Shown: positions 1 through 6,830, counted from the first letter of the stretch. The stretch is DNA of 8,905 nucleotides from an uncultured Bdellovibrio sp. (GCA_946482355.1 CAMLRE010000061.1:1-8905), one strand, 5' to 3'. Notes: generated by a model from the sequence alone, not told the origin. Numbers and translations: made by a program.

Positions 1-1203
1 TCGCTCTTCGGCGGCGCTGCTGTTCTGATGTTTGTTGGTTACGTCGTTTTTTTAATCTGGGCTGTCAGTAAAATTTCACCGAGAAGCTTAAAAGAAAATG
101 TATCTAGCCTTGTTGAGCTTTTTAAATGCCAAGGCCCTATGGGTAGCGATAAAAAGTGTATCAAAAACTGGGTTGAATCTCAGGTTAAACAAAAAGAAGA
201 AGCCATTGATAAAAAGCGCGAAAGTAATCCGGCTTACAACGCCTGTATGTATGAGCAAGGCGTTTTACTTGAAGCTTTAAATGCGAACAAACAGCAAAGT
301 GAAGAAGTCTTAAACCATCAAATAGCGCATTTCTGCGATTATCAGATGAACCCTGCCGTGGCGATTAAAGACACCGACATTTATTCTGACTACACAGCGC
401 TTAAGTTATTTAAAAATGAACTCGCAAGCCAGGCTGTTTTAAATTATCGCTATAAATCTTTTAAAAAGAAAAATTACCAACTGGAACTTGAAGCTTTAGA
501 TGGCTACCGCCGATTAATTAACGCCGCTGGCTGCGATGACCTTGAAAAAGATTTTACGTCTTTAGAAAAACGTGGGTCTATTTTCGTTTTAGGTTCGATC
601 ACTTCCTGCAAACTGCAAGCGTGTATGAAAGCCAAGAAATCAAGCTGCCCCGAAGTCGTCAAGTTAAGCGAACGTATGATTTCATTGGGCGATATTGCGG
701 GCTATTACGTTCTGTCTCACGAAGCAGCCATGAATGAAAAACAAGGGCTTAAAGCTTTAAATTACGCCCGTCAGGCGCTTTTAAAAGGCTATACTGATCT
801 GGCTTCTAAATACCCTGAACTTGAAGACGATGAGTTTTATAAAATTAAGTTTAATTCTGAAAGCCTGGCCTTCAGTGCGGCCCGTTTAATGAACGCTGAA
901 AAAATCTCTGGTGCGGCGATTAACTGCATCGCCGCTTCGTTAAATAAAGACTGGGAATTTGAAACACTTCTTAAATCTCCGCAAACGTATTCAAAAGACC
1001 AATGGAAAGAAAAAATCACTGGCTGGGCAAACGAAAAATCCGATTTATTATTGCGCGTAGCTTGTGAAGTTCTAACTGATACTGAATCTAAAAAAAGATT
1101 ACATGAATTTTACGTCAATGACGGAAACGAAGATGGATCGGCTTTTGATTTCTGTAAAATGATTCAAGATCCACTTTTTAAAGACGCCTGCAAAGAAAAA
1201 TAA
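1..1203 (+). CDS. Cysteine-rich membrane-anchored protein of unknown function, 5'-partial
   Basis: I do not recognise this protein family. The frame is open to the left edge and has no stop before the first ATG at 28. Translation from base 1 gives a continuous hydrophobic stretch of about 21 residues (bases 4-66, LFGGAAVLMFVGYVVFLIWAV). Starting at the ATG at 28 would leave only about 13 hydrophobic residues, so the true start is probably outside the window. The remaining ~370 residues are hydrophilic, mostly helical in character, and hold 12 cysteines, including a KxxxCP-like cluster around bases 607-650. An N-terminal anchor followed by an even number of cysteines suggests an exported, disulfide-bonded domain in the periplasm, but this is inference. 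The part around bases 680-850 (GYYVLSHEAAM, ALNYARQALLKGY) resembles Sel1 or TPR helical repeats. The stop is TAA at 1201. The gene converges on the flagellar operon and has no evident link to it. Confidence 0.75.
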   Translation, partial: SLFGGAAVLMFVGYVVFLIWAVSKISPRSLKENVSSLVELFKCQGPMGSDKKCIKNWVESQVKQKEEAIDKKRESNPAYNACMYEQGVLLEALNANKQQSEEVLNHQIAHFCDYQMNPAVAIKDTDIYSDYTALKLFKNELASQAVLNYRYKSFKKKNYQLELEALDGYRRLINAAGCDDLEKDFTSLEKRGSIFVLGSITSCKLQACMKAKKSSCPEVVKLSERMISLGDIAGYYVLSHEAAMNEKQGLKALNYARQALLKGYTDLASKYPELEDDEFYKIKFNSESLAFSAARLMNAEKISGAAINCIAASLNKDWEFETLLKSPQTYSKDQWKEKITGWANEKSDLLLRVACEVLTDTESKKRLHEFYVNDGNEDGSAFDFCKMIQDPLFKDACKEK

Positions 1204-1221
1204 AGACATTTATACAAATAA

Positions 1222-1259
1222 GGAAACAACGGAGCGCGACTAACCGCCCGTTGTTTTCC
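1222..1259. terminator. Imperfect hairpin, likely terminator for the flgE side
   Basis: The arms at 1222-1236 and 1245-1259 form about 14 pairs with two single-base bulges: GGAAA, then CAACGG, then GCG, each with its complement. The loop is 8 bases. Reading on the minus strand, the stem is followed by a T-rich stretch (TTATTTG), so it fits best as a terminator of the flagellar operon after flgE. On the plus strand no T-run follows. It lies in the convergent gap between the plus-strand gene and flgE. Termination is inferred from structure only. Confidence 0.6.
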
Positions 1260-1289
1260 AATGGAGTATGGTTCTATTTGAGAGAGGGT

Positions 1290-1323
1290 CGTTAGCGGCT
1301 AACCACCACAGCAGCCGCTAACG
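1290..1323. terminator. Perfect 11-bp hairpin, likely bidirectional terminator
   Basis: CGTTAGCGGCT at 1290-1300 pairs perfectly with AGCCGCTAACG at 1313-1323 around a 12-base loop. On the plus strand it is followed by ATTATTT, making it a plausible rho-independent terminator for the gene ending at 1203. It also lies 10 bases beyond the flgE stop codon on the other strand, where its U-tail is poor. The two hairpins of this gap are therefore arranged so that each strand meets its better T-rich tail at the second hairpin. Confidence 0.7.
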
Positions 1324-1333
1324 ATTATTTAAA

Positions 1334-2623
1334 TTAACGTTTTAATTGGATCACTTCGTTTAATAATTCATCAGACGTCGTGATTGTTTTTGAGTTGGCT
1401 TGGAAACCACGTTGTTGTGAAATCATATTCACGAACTCAGAAGCTAAATCCACCGTTGAACGCTCAAGTGATTTTGACATCACTGAACCACGGCCCGCCA
1501 TACGAGGACCACCGACAGCAGCAGGACCAGAATCACGAGATTCTTTGAACATGTTACCGCCGACTTTGAATAACGACTCAGGGGCTTCGAATTTAGCTAA
1601 CGCGATTTGCGCTAGATCCATAACTTGGCCGTTTGAGTAAGAAGCTGTTAATACACCTTCATCATTGAAAGATAAACCAGTTACAGTACCAGCCGCGAAA
1701 CCATCTTGTGACCAAGATACTACGTCTGAATCTTTACCGAACTGTTTAGTTCCGTCGATACCTTTACCGCCTGAAGCGATATCGTCACCGAAGTTGAACT
1801 TGATTTGTTGATCTTGCTTAGCGCCACCTTTGAAGTTTAACGCTGAGTTTGTCACTTCTTGAGATTGTAATTTACCTTCTTCAGTGAAAGTTAATTTACC
1901 TTCTAGAACTTGTGCTAAATCTTGTCCTTCTGGTGCATCAGAAACTTCTTTACCATCAACTAAACCCTTGTATGTCCACTCGCGGTTTTCGCCTTTGTTA
2001 AAGAATAAGTTTAATAAATGTTTGTTACCTTGAGAATCGTAGATCTCAACCGCCGTAGAGTAGTGAGATGTTTTATACGGATCTTTTGGATCGAAAACTT
2101 TAGAGTTAGCTTCATTTCTTGAATCTAAGTTAAGATCAAGTTTAACTTCTTTCGTACCAGAAGCGTTAACTAAGGCACGTGGGAATTTAATATCCGAAAC
2201 TTTATTTTGGATTTTACCTTTTTCATCAGCTTGGAAACCCTGAACTTTTTGACCAGAGTTATTTACTAAAAATCCACCTTTATCGAATTTGAAAGAACCA
2301 TCACGAGTGTAAGTTGTTCCTTCAGTTCCTTTTAATGTAAAGAATCCGTTACCGTTAACGGCTAAGTCAGTTGTACGATCTGTGTTATCTAAGTTACCTT
2401 GAGACATCATTGGTGTAACTGTTTGAATACGAGTACCGCGACCCATTTGGTTACCGCCATCGATTCCTTTTAAAGAACGTGACATGACATCAGCAAATTC
2501 TGCTCTTGATGCTTTGAAACCTGTTGTATTGGCATTTGCGATATTGTCAGCTGTGACACCTAATGCTTCGCCTTGAGCTTGAAGACCAGTGATACCAGTC
2601 CACATTGACGATAGAACTCCCAT
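1334..2623 (-). CDS. flgE: Flagellar hook protein FlgE
   Basis: This is the structural subunit of the flagellar hook, the flexible joint between rod and filament. It is exported by the flagellar type III system and polymerises under the FlgD cap. The 429-residue product is in the usual range. The N-terminal rod/hook domain carries the hallmark ADNIANANTTGFK (residues 25-37). After it come the DLAVNGNGFF segment (86-95), a middle hook domain with the family-like VEIYDSQGNKH (192-202), and the C-terminal coil LASEFVNMISQQRGFQANSKT (from 393). I chose the ATG at 2623 because it gives the canonical MGVLSSMWTGITGLQ beginning and has GGAGG six to ten bases upstream (bases 2629-2633). A longer frame starting at 2662 adds 13 uncharacteristic residues that overlap this ribosome site. 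It is the last gene of the operon in the window, separated from its upstream neighbour by an unusually long structured gap. Confidence 0.96.
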   Translation of the reverse strand: MGVLSSMWTGITGLQAQGEALGVTADNIANANTTGFKASRAEFADVMSRSLKGIDGGNQMGRGTRIQTVTPMMSQGNLDNTDRTTDLAVNGNGFFTLKGTEGTTYTRDGSFKFDKGGFLVNNSGQKVQGFQADEKGKIQNKVSDIKFPRALVNASGTKEVKLDLNLDSRNEANSKVFDPKDPYKTSHYSTAVEIYDSQGNKHLLNLFFNKGENREWTYKGLVDGKEVSDAPEGQDLAQVLEGKLTFTEEGKLQSQEVTNSALNFKGGAKQDQQIKFNFGDDIASGGKGIDGTKQFGKDSDVVSWSQDGFAAGTVTGLSFNDEGVLTASYSNGQVMDLAQIALAKFEAPESLFKVGGNMFKESRDSGPAAVGGPRMAGRGSVMSKSLERSTVDLASEFVNMISQQRGFQANSKTITTSDELLNEVIQLKR

Positions 2624-2628
2624 GATAA

Positions 2629-2633
2629 CCTCC
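2629..2633 (-). promoter_or_regulatory. Ribosome binding site that fixes the flgE start
   Basis: GGAGG on the minus strand is followed by a five-base spacer (TTATC) and ATG at 2623. This is one of the strongest ribosome sites in the window. It excludes the upstream in-frame ATGs at 2635 and 2662, neither of which has a comparable site. Confidence 0.85.
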
Positions 2634-2643
2634 ATGTTTTTAC

Positions 2644-2783
2644 TTCGAACATTCGTGTTCAAAGTGTTTTATTTTTTCAAACCTGCTAGTCGAGCAGATC
2701 TGTTTATGAAGGGCCCCCTCTAGGAGGACCAGCCCTTATTAACTTAATCAAAATTCAACAATGATATTCGATCATTCTTGAAT
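2644..2783 (-). promoter_or_regulatory. Structured non-coding leader upstream of flgE with four hairpins
   Basis: The 161-base gap between the TIGR02530-type gene and flgE holds four successive inverted repeats. In transcription order they are: 2753-2783, 13-bp arms with one mismatch and a 5-base loop, one base after the upstream stop codon and followed by TTTTGATT; 2709-2737, outer AAGGGC/GCCCTT and inner CCTC/GAGG around three bases; 2683-2697, CTGCT/AGCAG; and 2644-2663, 8-bp arms with one G-U pair and a 4-base loop, ending 10 bases before the flgE ribosome site. The first could act as a partial terminator, and the rest as an mRNA leader for protection or control. I found no convincing sigma-70, sigma-54 or sigma-28 promoter by eye. 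Function is inference; the inverted repeats are read directly. Confidence 0.55.
2753..2783 (-). terminator. AT-rich hairpin directly after the TIGR02530-type gene, possible internal terminator
   Basis: ATTCAAGAATGAT and ATCATTGTTGAAT (minus strand) pair over 13 positions with one G-G mismatch around the loop CGAAT, and TTTTGATT follows. Position and tail fit an attenuating terminator inside the operon, but the stem is AT-rich and may be weak. The dyad could instead be a DNA-binding site or an RNA-processing signal. Confidence 0.45.
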
Positions 2784-2784
2784 G

Positions 2785-3252
2785 TTAAATAACGATTGTG
2801 CTGTCGATGTTGGTAAAAACATTTTCTTTCAAATTGTTTTTATCCATCACTGTCACCACAGTGTTATTTTTCACGCTTACGATCGCTGCTGAGTCGTCCA
2901 TCAAAACTAAAGTGTCTTTCGATCCTTTAGCTGCGGCTTTCTTCACAGCTTCGTCAAGCTTTGCTAATCTTGATGGATCGTAACTGATCCCTCTTGACTG
3001 CATACGCTCGATCGCGTGGTTGGAAAACTTTAGTGTTCCTGCTTCTGCTACCTTTGCAAGGTTTCCAGCTTTCGCTGTTTCTTGCGCCGGAGTGTTAGCA
3101 ATCAAACCTTCTAACGTCTCCCGAAACGAACCCGATTCTTTCGCACCTTCTGCTACTCCACCAGTTGCTTTGTCGCTTCTGATTTCGCTCGGCGCTTTTG
3201 GAATCAGATTTTCTATGCGACTCAAATTGTTCGCCAGTTTCATCTTATCCAT
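2785..3252 (-). CDS. Small conserved flagellar operon protein (TIGR02530/DUF3766-like)
   Basis: The 155-residue product matches what I know of the conserved 'flagellar operon protein' that sits between flgD and flgE in many bacteria and has no settled function. The key block is LKFSNHAIERMQSRGI (residues 74-89), followed by a helix (LAKLDEAVKKAAAKG) and a beta-rich end (TLVLMDDSAAIVSVKNNTVVTVMD, residues 114-137). The first 70 residues are low in complexity and poorly conserved in character. There is no signal peptide or membrane segment, so it is cytoplasmic or a flagellar export substrate. The ATG at 3252 has AAGGAG eight bases upstream (3261-3266), and this site lies inside the last codons of flgD. 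Only two bases separate the flgD stop from this start, so translational coupling is likely. The context suggests a role in hook assembly, which is inference. Confidence 0.88.
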   Translation of the reverse strand: MDKMKLANNLSRIENLIPKAPSEIRSDKATGGVAEGAKESGSFRETLEGLIANTPAQETAKAGNLAKVAEAGTLKFSNHAIERMQSRGISYDPSRLAKLDEAVKKAAAKGSKDTLVLMDDSAAIVSVKNNTVVTVMDKNNLKENVFTNIDSTIVI

Positions 3253-3254
3253 CG

Positions 3255-4304
3255 TTATAACTCCTTAGCTGCTTCTTGCGGTGGCGCTGTTGCGGCCACT
3301 TTGTCATCCCCGGATTGATGTTGCTTGTAAAGCTCTGGTGATGCCGAAAGGCTTCCCCACATATCATCTGCCGAAGATTCCATCGCCTTTAGTTGCTCTG
3401 GAGATTTCGTCTCTTGCTTAATATTAGTTTGCTTCGATGCAGCAGCTTTATTCAAGTCGAGGTTTGTAACATCTGTTGAATTCTGGTCATTGTTCTTAAG
3501 ACTTGGGTCAGAAAACTGACGAATGTCCTTAAGACGAACATTCTGTTTTCCCACCTGAAGTACAGGTCCTTCCGGAGAAAAACTCATACCCGTAACTAAT
3601 CCTGTGAAGTCAGTTTTCACAGCTAGCTTCTGTCCCGCAGTGCCTGTAGCAGAAATTTCTACTTTGTAATCACCTGCTTTTGCTTTGTTACCTTTTTCAT
3701 CTTCGCCATTCCAAGAAAATTTATTTTCTCCTGCTTTTAGCTGTGAAAATTTTAACTTGCGAACAACTTCTTTCTTTGCGTTGAAGATTGTAACTTCAGT
3801 GTCTTTCGTATCTTGTGGAAGATTGAATTTCACTTCGTGATCTTTATCTAAATCTGAACGCGTGATTTTTGCACTGTCACCAGAAACTTCTTTACCAATC
3901 AAATTCAACGCCTGAAATTGTTCAACAGGTTTGTTCGCCTGTTTCATTTCTTGTAACGTTGTATTGATATTTGTCATCTGCTCTAAACCAGAGAATTGTG
4001 CAAGCTGTGCTGCCATCTCGTGATTCTTAAGCGGATTCGAAGGATCTTGATGTTTAAGTTGTGCAATCATTAATTTAAAGAAAGCATCTTTATCCATAGC
4101 ATTGCTACCAACACCACGAACTTTTTTTGAAGGATCAATATAATTCGGATCAGCTATTTTATTTAACGCCTCACCTAGGTTTTCAGTTCCTAAAGCTTCT
4201 TTTTCACCTTGCGTAAGAGTACGGGCAGTGCCCTGAGATTTTAAATCAGGTTCTACTCCGGCTTGTGGGTCTCTCCATGTTTTTGTTCCTGCTTTTACAT
4301 CCAT
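3255..4304 (-). CDS. flgD: Flagellar hook cap/assembly protein FlgD, with extended ends
   Basis: FlgD forms the scaffold cap at the tip of the growing hook and is needed for FlgE polymerisation. The conserved N-terminal core is at residues 71-113: DKDAFFKLMIAQLKHQDPSNP, then NHEMAAQLAQFSGLEQM. An Ig-like (FlgD_ig) segment with LKAGENKFSWNGEDEKGN spans about 165-222, and a Tudor-like end finishes near residue 265. At 349 residues it is well above the roughly 220-240 of typical FlgD. The excess is about 68 residues before the core and about 80 polar, low-complexity residues after it. The start ATG at 4304 has AAGGAG seven bases upstream (4312-4317), so the long N-terminus is probably real. The gene follows fliK by 14 bases and its end contains the next gene's ribosome site. 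Confidence 0.93.
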   Translation of the reverse strand: MDVKAGTKTWRDPQAGVEPDLKSQGTARTLTQGEKEALGTENLGEALNKIADPNYIDPSKKVRGVGSNAMDKDAFFKLMIAQLKHQDPSNPLKNHEMAAQLAQFSGLEQMTNINTTLQEMKQANKPVEQFQALNLIGKEVSGDSAKITRSDLDKDHEVKFNLPQDTKDTEVTIFNAKKEVVRKLKFSQLKAGENKFSWNGEDEKGNKAKAGDYKVEISATGTAGQKLAVKTDFTGLVTGMSFSPEGPVLQVGKQNVRLKDIRQFSDPSLKNNDQNSTDVTNLDLNKAAASKQTNIKQETKSPEQLKAMESSADDMWGSLSASPELYKQHQSGDDKVAATAPPQEAAKEL

Positions 4305-4318
4305 GTTTAAACTCCTTC

Positions 4319-5983
4319 TTACGCAACCATGTTAATGCTTGAACCTTTGTTAGCCGCTACATAAGCATTTGCTTTTGCAACTGGTTTAACAGTAGGTGCC
4401 TGAACTGTTTGATATGAACTTGATCCACGCTCTTGTTGGTATCCACCACGGCCAGAATTTGAATTTGCAAAGTTTTGAAAATTCATTTCTTGCTGTTGTC
4501 TGTTTTGAAAACTCGAATTTGACGAGTTTGCATCAGACTGGAACTGAGACTGGTTGTTCGTATCAACCGCAGTTACATTGTTAATCTTAACATGTTCTAC
4601 GCGCATTTGGTGACTAGCTAGACTAGACTTAAGATCAGAAAGACTGTCTTCGATCAATTTTTTGACCGACTTGTCCTGCGAGTTCATTTCAATGTTAATT
4701 TTACCGTTTTCTAAGGCTACTTTTAACTGAACTTCTCCCATACCCTCAGGCGTCATTCTGACTGTCATTTCACCGCCGCCTTTAGTGACTAAATACTTCG
4801 CTTGATTCATGATCTCGCGAATATTTTCGTCTTTAACAGCATCTGTGCCCGCTTCAGGCTTAGCCGTCGCACTTGCTCCCGCTGCGGCTCCCAGATGTGA
4901 CTGGAAGCTGCGTTGGCCGGTGTGAAGAGCTTGCACTTGGGCTGCTAAATCGTTTGAAGCATCAAACTTTGGCAAGCTTTGTGATTGCGATTCACCACCA
5001 CCTGAGCTTTGGTGTTTGTTTTCACCTTGTCGGCGTTGGTCATTCTCAGCTGAAGATTTTGCTAACACAGCGTTTGTTTGATTTAACGCTTGGGTTTGTT
5101 CAGCTTTCGGTGAAACTTCCTGTTGCACCAATTTCTGATCTAACCCCGGTTTAGCATTTTCTTTACTTAGAATATCGAAAACTTTGCTTTCAAGAGCTGT
5201 AGCTTGTTTTTCTTCTTTAGCTTGAACATCCTGTCCAGGCATTTGAGATGTCGCTTCAGCTGTTGCAGCGTTTTGTAATTGTAATTCTGTTGTTGTCTCT
5301 GCATTTGCAGGCACTTCGCCATTAGCCAATGCCATTTCTGGATTTGCTAAAGCTTGTTCGCCGTTAATATCTGCTAACAACGCCTGTTCAGTATTAGTCA
5401 GGTACTGAAACGACTGTTGTTGCGCAGCCTCACCTTGAGCCGCGATAGGCATTTGCGCTGCCGCTGCTTGCTGTTGTTCAGAAGCTGGCATAGCTGTGCC
5501 TGTCGCTGCTAATTGAGCAGCTAACAATTGCGCTTGCATGTTTTGGATGTTGGCTTGTTCAGGAGCAACTAAGGGCAGATTTTCTTCGGAATCTGCGATT
5601 TCAACTTCACCCTCGTCTGAGACCATGACCTTTGAAATCTTTTCTTCAATCGCTTGCGGCTGAACTTTTATTTCTGCCTTCGCATCCTTTTCAGGTTTTT
5701 CTGCATCGGAATCATCATCATCCTTTGCTCGAGCCATCTTCTTTTTAATTCCCCCAGATGACTTTTTAGAAACCTGATCTAAATCTCTACTTGGTTTTTC
5801 CTTCTCGGCTTTGACATCGTTCCGACTTTCTTTCGTGTCGGATTTTTGTCCTTTGTCTTTTGCCATCTTAAGTTCTTTTTCGAAATCCTTGCGGATATCT
5901 TTGTCGAACTCTTTCGGAACACCAAGATCAAGATCGTTTATCGAACCCTGTGGGGGGCCGACACGTATCAAGTCTTTGACCAC
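4319..5983 (-). CDS. fliK: Flagellar hook-length control protein FliK
   Basis: FliK is an exported molecular ruler that measures the hook and switches the export gate from hook to filament substrates. In the 554-residue product, about 400 residues are low-complexity. They begin with a charged Lys/Asp/Glu stretch (up to about residue 160), followed by an Ala/Gln-rich stretch with runs such as EQQQAAAAQ. The conserved C-terminal Flg_hook domain lies at about residues 402-468 (bases 4580-4780), with GGGEMTVRMTPEGMGEVQLKV and a helix ending in SHQMRVEHVKI. A Ser/Asn/Gln-rich tail of about 86 residues follows. I place the start at the GTG at 5983: AAGGAGG ends three bases before it, and this leaves a normal 16-base gap after the upstream gene. 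The longer frame from an ATG at 6094 would overlap that gene by 95 bases with no ribosome site evident. The next ATG downstream (about 5866) lies past acidic sequence and has a weak site. Confidence 0.93.
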   Translation of the reverse strand: MVKDLIRVGPPQGSINDLDLGVPKEFDKDIRKDFEKELKMAKDKGQKSDTKESRNDVKAEKEKPSRDLDQVSKKSSGGIKKKMARAKDDDDSDAEKPEKDAKAEIKVQPQAIEEKISKVMVSDEGEVEIADSEENLPLVAPEQANIQNMQAQLLAAQLAATGTAMPASEQQQAAAAQMPIAAQGEAAQQQSFQYLTNTEQALLADINGEQALANPEMALANGEVPANAETTTELQLQNAATAEATSQMPGQDVQAKEEKQATALESKVFDILSKENAKPGLDQKLVQQEVSPKAEQTQALNQTNAVLAKSSAENDQRRQGENKHQSSGGGESQSQSLPKFDASNDLAAQVQALHTGQRSFQSHLGAAAGASATAKPEAGTDAVKDENIREIMNQAKYLVTKGGGEMTVRMTPEGMGEVQLKVALENGKINIEMNSQDKSVKKLIEDSLSDLKSSLASHQMRVEHVKINNVTAVDTNNQSQFQSDANSSNSSFQNRQQQEMNFQNFANSNSGRGGYQQERGSSSYQTVQAPTVKPVAKANAYVAANKGSSINMVA

Positions 5984-5986
5984 TAT

Positions 5987-5993
5987 CCTCCTT
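5987..5993 (-). promoter_or_regulatory. Ribosome binding site that decides the fliK start
   Basis: AAGGAGG on the minus strand lies between the upstream stop codon (6000-6002) and GTG at 5983, with a short three-base spacer. It is the only strong site in the region. The spacing is tighter than ideal, so a start a few codons later, such as TTG at 5974, cannot be excluded. Confidence 0.65.
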
Positions 5994-5999
5994 CGCGCG

Positions 6000-6830
6000 T
6001 TATGGTTTAACCTCTGGTTCTGCAGCGGGCGCTTCTTTTTCTGCTGGTTTAGGAATGCTTGTTGGCACTCGGTATCCAGCGTAGCGTTCTGCAAAAGCCT
6101 GAGCTTTTTCTGTTTTAATTAAATTTAAGATCTCAGCTGCACTTTTCTTTTTCATGCGGCTTAAGATATCAATCACTAAGTCTTCATCCATTGTTTCAAA
6201 AATCTTAGCAGCTTGGCCCGGTTTCATGTTTGTATAAACCTGAACAAGAGTTTCAACTTTTGAATCATCTGATTTAATACGGTCTTGAAGCATCGTAGAA
6301 ATTTTTGTTCGGTATTCTTCAAGTTCTACTAATTTTTTCTCGATCACGGCTTTTTGGGCTTCGATTTCTGCCGCTTTTTTATTTAATTCTTCTTCTCTGG
6401 CATCTAAAACTTTTTTACGCTCAGATAATTTATAAATATAATCAGAATCATCTTCAGCTTCAGCACGAACTGTTCCTGAAGCTGTCGTTGAACCAGAAAC
6501 AGCACCGGCTGCAACCGTAGGAGCTGCTTCACCTGGAGCCACTGTGGCTGAAGCAGGCGTTGTTTCAGCTTGGGCAACACCTAAACCGATTTCAACTTTT
6601 TGTAATGTAGATTCAATTTTATCAAAATTTTCGATGGCTAAAAATAAACCTAAACCACAAATCACAAACAACACAAACTGCATCGCTGGAAATTTACGAG
6701 ACGACTTTTTAGATTTTTTTTGCTGCATGTTTTCACGAAGCTTAGCTGCGGAAATAGATTTAACAGGAGCTTGCGCCTGCGCATTTTTCTTAGCTTCTTT
6801 AAAAAACTGATCGTAACCGCTTCTCTTCAT
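6000..6830 (-). CDS. MotE/YlxF-like flagellar membrane protein with MgtE_N-type domain
   Basis: The 276-residue product has a basic cytoplasmic N-terminus and one membrane segment at residues 48-66 (PAMQFVLFVICGLGLFLAI). After it come an Ala/Thr/Pro-rich linker (about 87-127), a coiled coil (about 131-182, KKVLDAREEELNKKAAEIEAQK), a helical domain at 191-252 with YTNMKPGQAAKIFETMDEDL and ILSRMKKKSAAEILNLI, and a Pro/Ala-rich tail. The last domain resembles the MgtE N-terminal/FliG-like fold found in MotE, a MotC chaperone in rhizobia. YlxF occupies the same slot between fliJ and fliK in Bacillus. It is not a magnesium transporter, since the transport domain is absent. A role at the stator or motor in the inner membrane with a periplasmic C-terminus is inference. 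Its ATG overlaps the fliJ stop as ATGA, a sign of translational coupling; the ribosome site (AGGA) is weak. Confidence 0.85.
   Translation of the reverse strand: MKRSGYDQFFKEAKKNAQAQAPVKSISAAKLRENMQQKKSKKSSRKFPAMQFVLFVICGLGLFLAIENFDKIESTLQKVEIGLGVAQAETTPASATVAPGEAAPTVAAGAVSGSTTASGTVRAEAEDDSDYIYKLSERKKVLDAREEELNKKAAEIEAQKAVIEKKLVELEEYRTKISTMLQDRIKSDDSKVETLVQVYTNMKPGQAAKIFETMDEDLVIDILSRMKKKSAAEILNLIKTEKAQAFAERYAGYRVPTSIPKPAEKEAPAAEPEVKP

Noticed and set aside
2709..2737. Sigma-54-type promoter before flgE
   Set aside because: The TGG and GGGC stretches do not give the TGGCAC and TTGC blocks with correct spacing, and the G/C-rich match is explained by the hairpin.
2624..2784. Unannotated small gene in the 161-base gap before flgE
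   Set aside because: No frame of useful length with a ribosome site is present on either strand; inverted repeats dominate the stretch.
4873..5154. Plus-strand open frame of 93 codons inside fliK
   Set aside because: It is antisense to the low-complexity part of fliK, has no ribosome site or recognisable domain, and arises from skewed codon content.
4900..5600. Tandem DNA repeat or CRISPR-like array in the fliK Ala/Gln-rich region
   Set aside because: The repeated feel comes from short Gln and Ala codon runs without a regular unit or spacer, as expected of a FliK ruler region.
6001..6094. fliK beginning at the ATG at 6094
   Set aside because: It would overlap the upstream gene by 95 bases, has no visible ribosome site, and reads as a shadow of the Pro/Ala-rich and MgtE_N-like codons in another frame.
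5811..6122. Plus-strand open frame of 103 codons with hydrophobic, Phe/Ser-rich product
   Set aside because: It is complementary to Lys/Glu-rich fliK and motE codons, which yield Phe/Ser/Leu on the other strand. It has no independent support.
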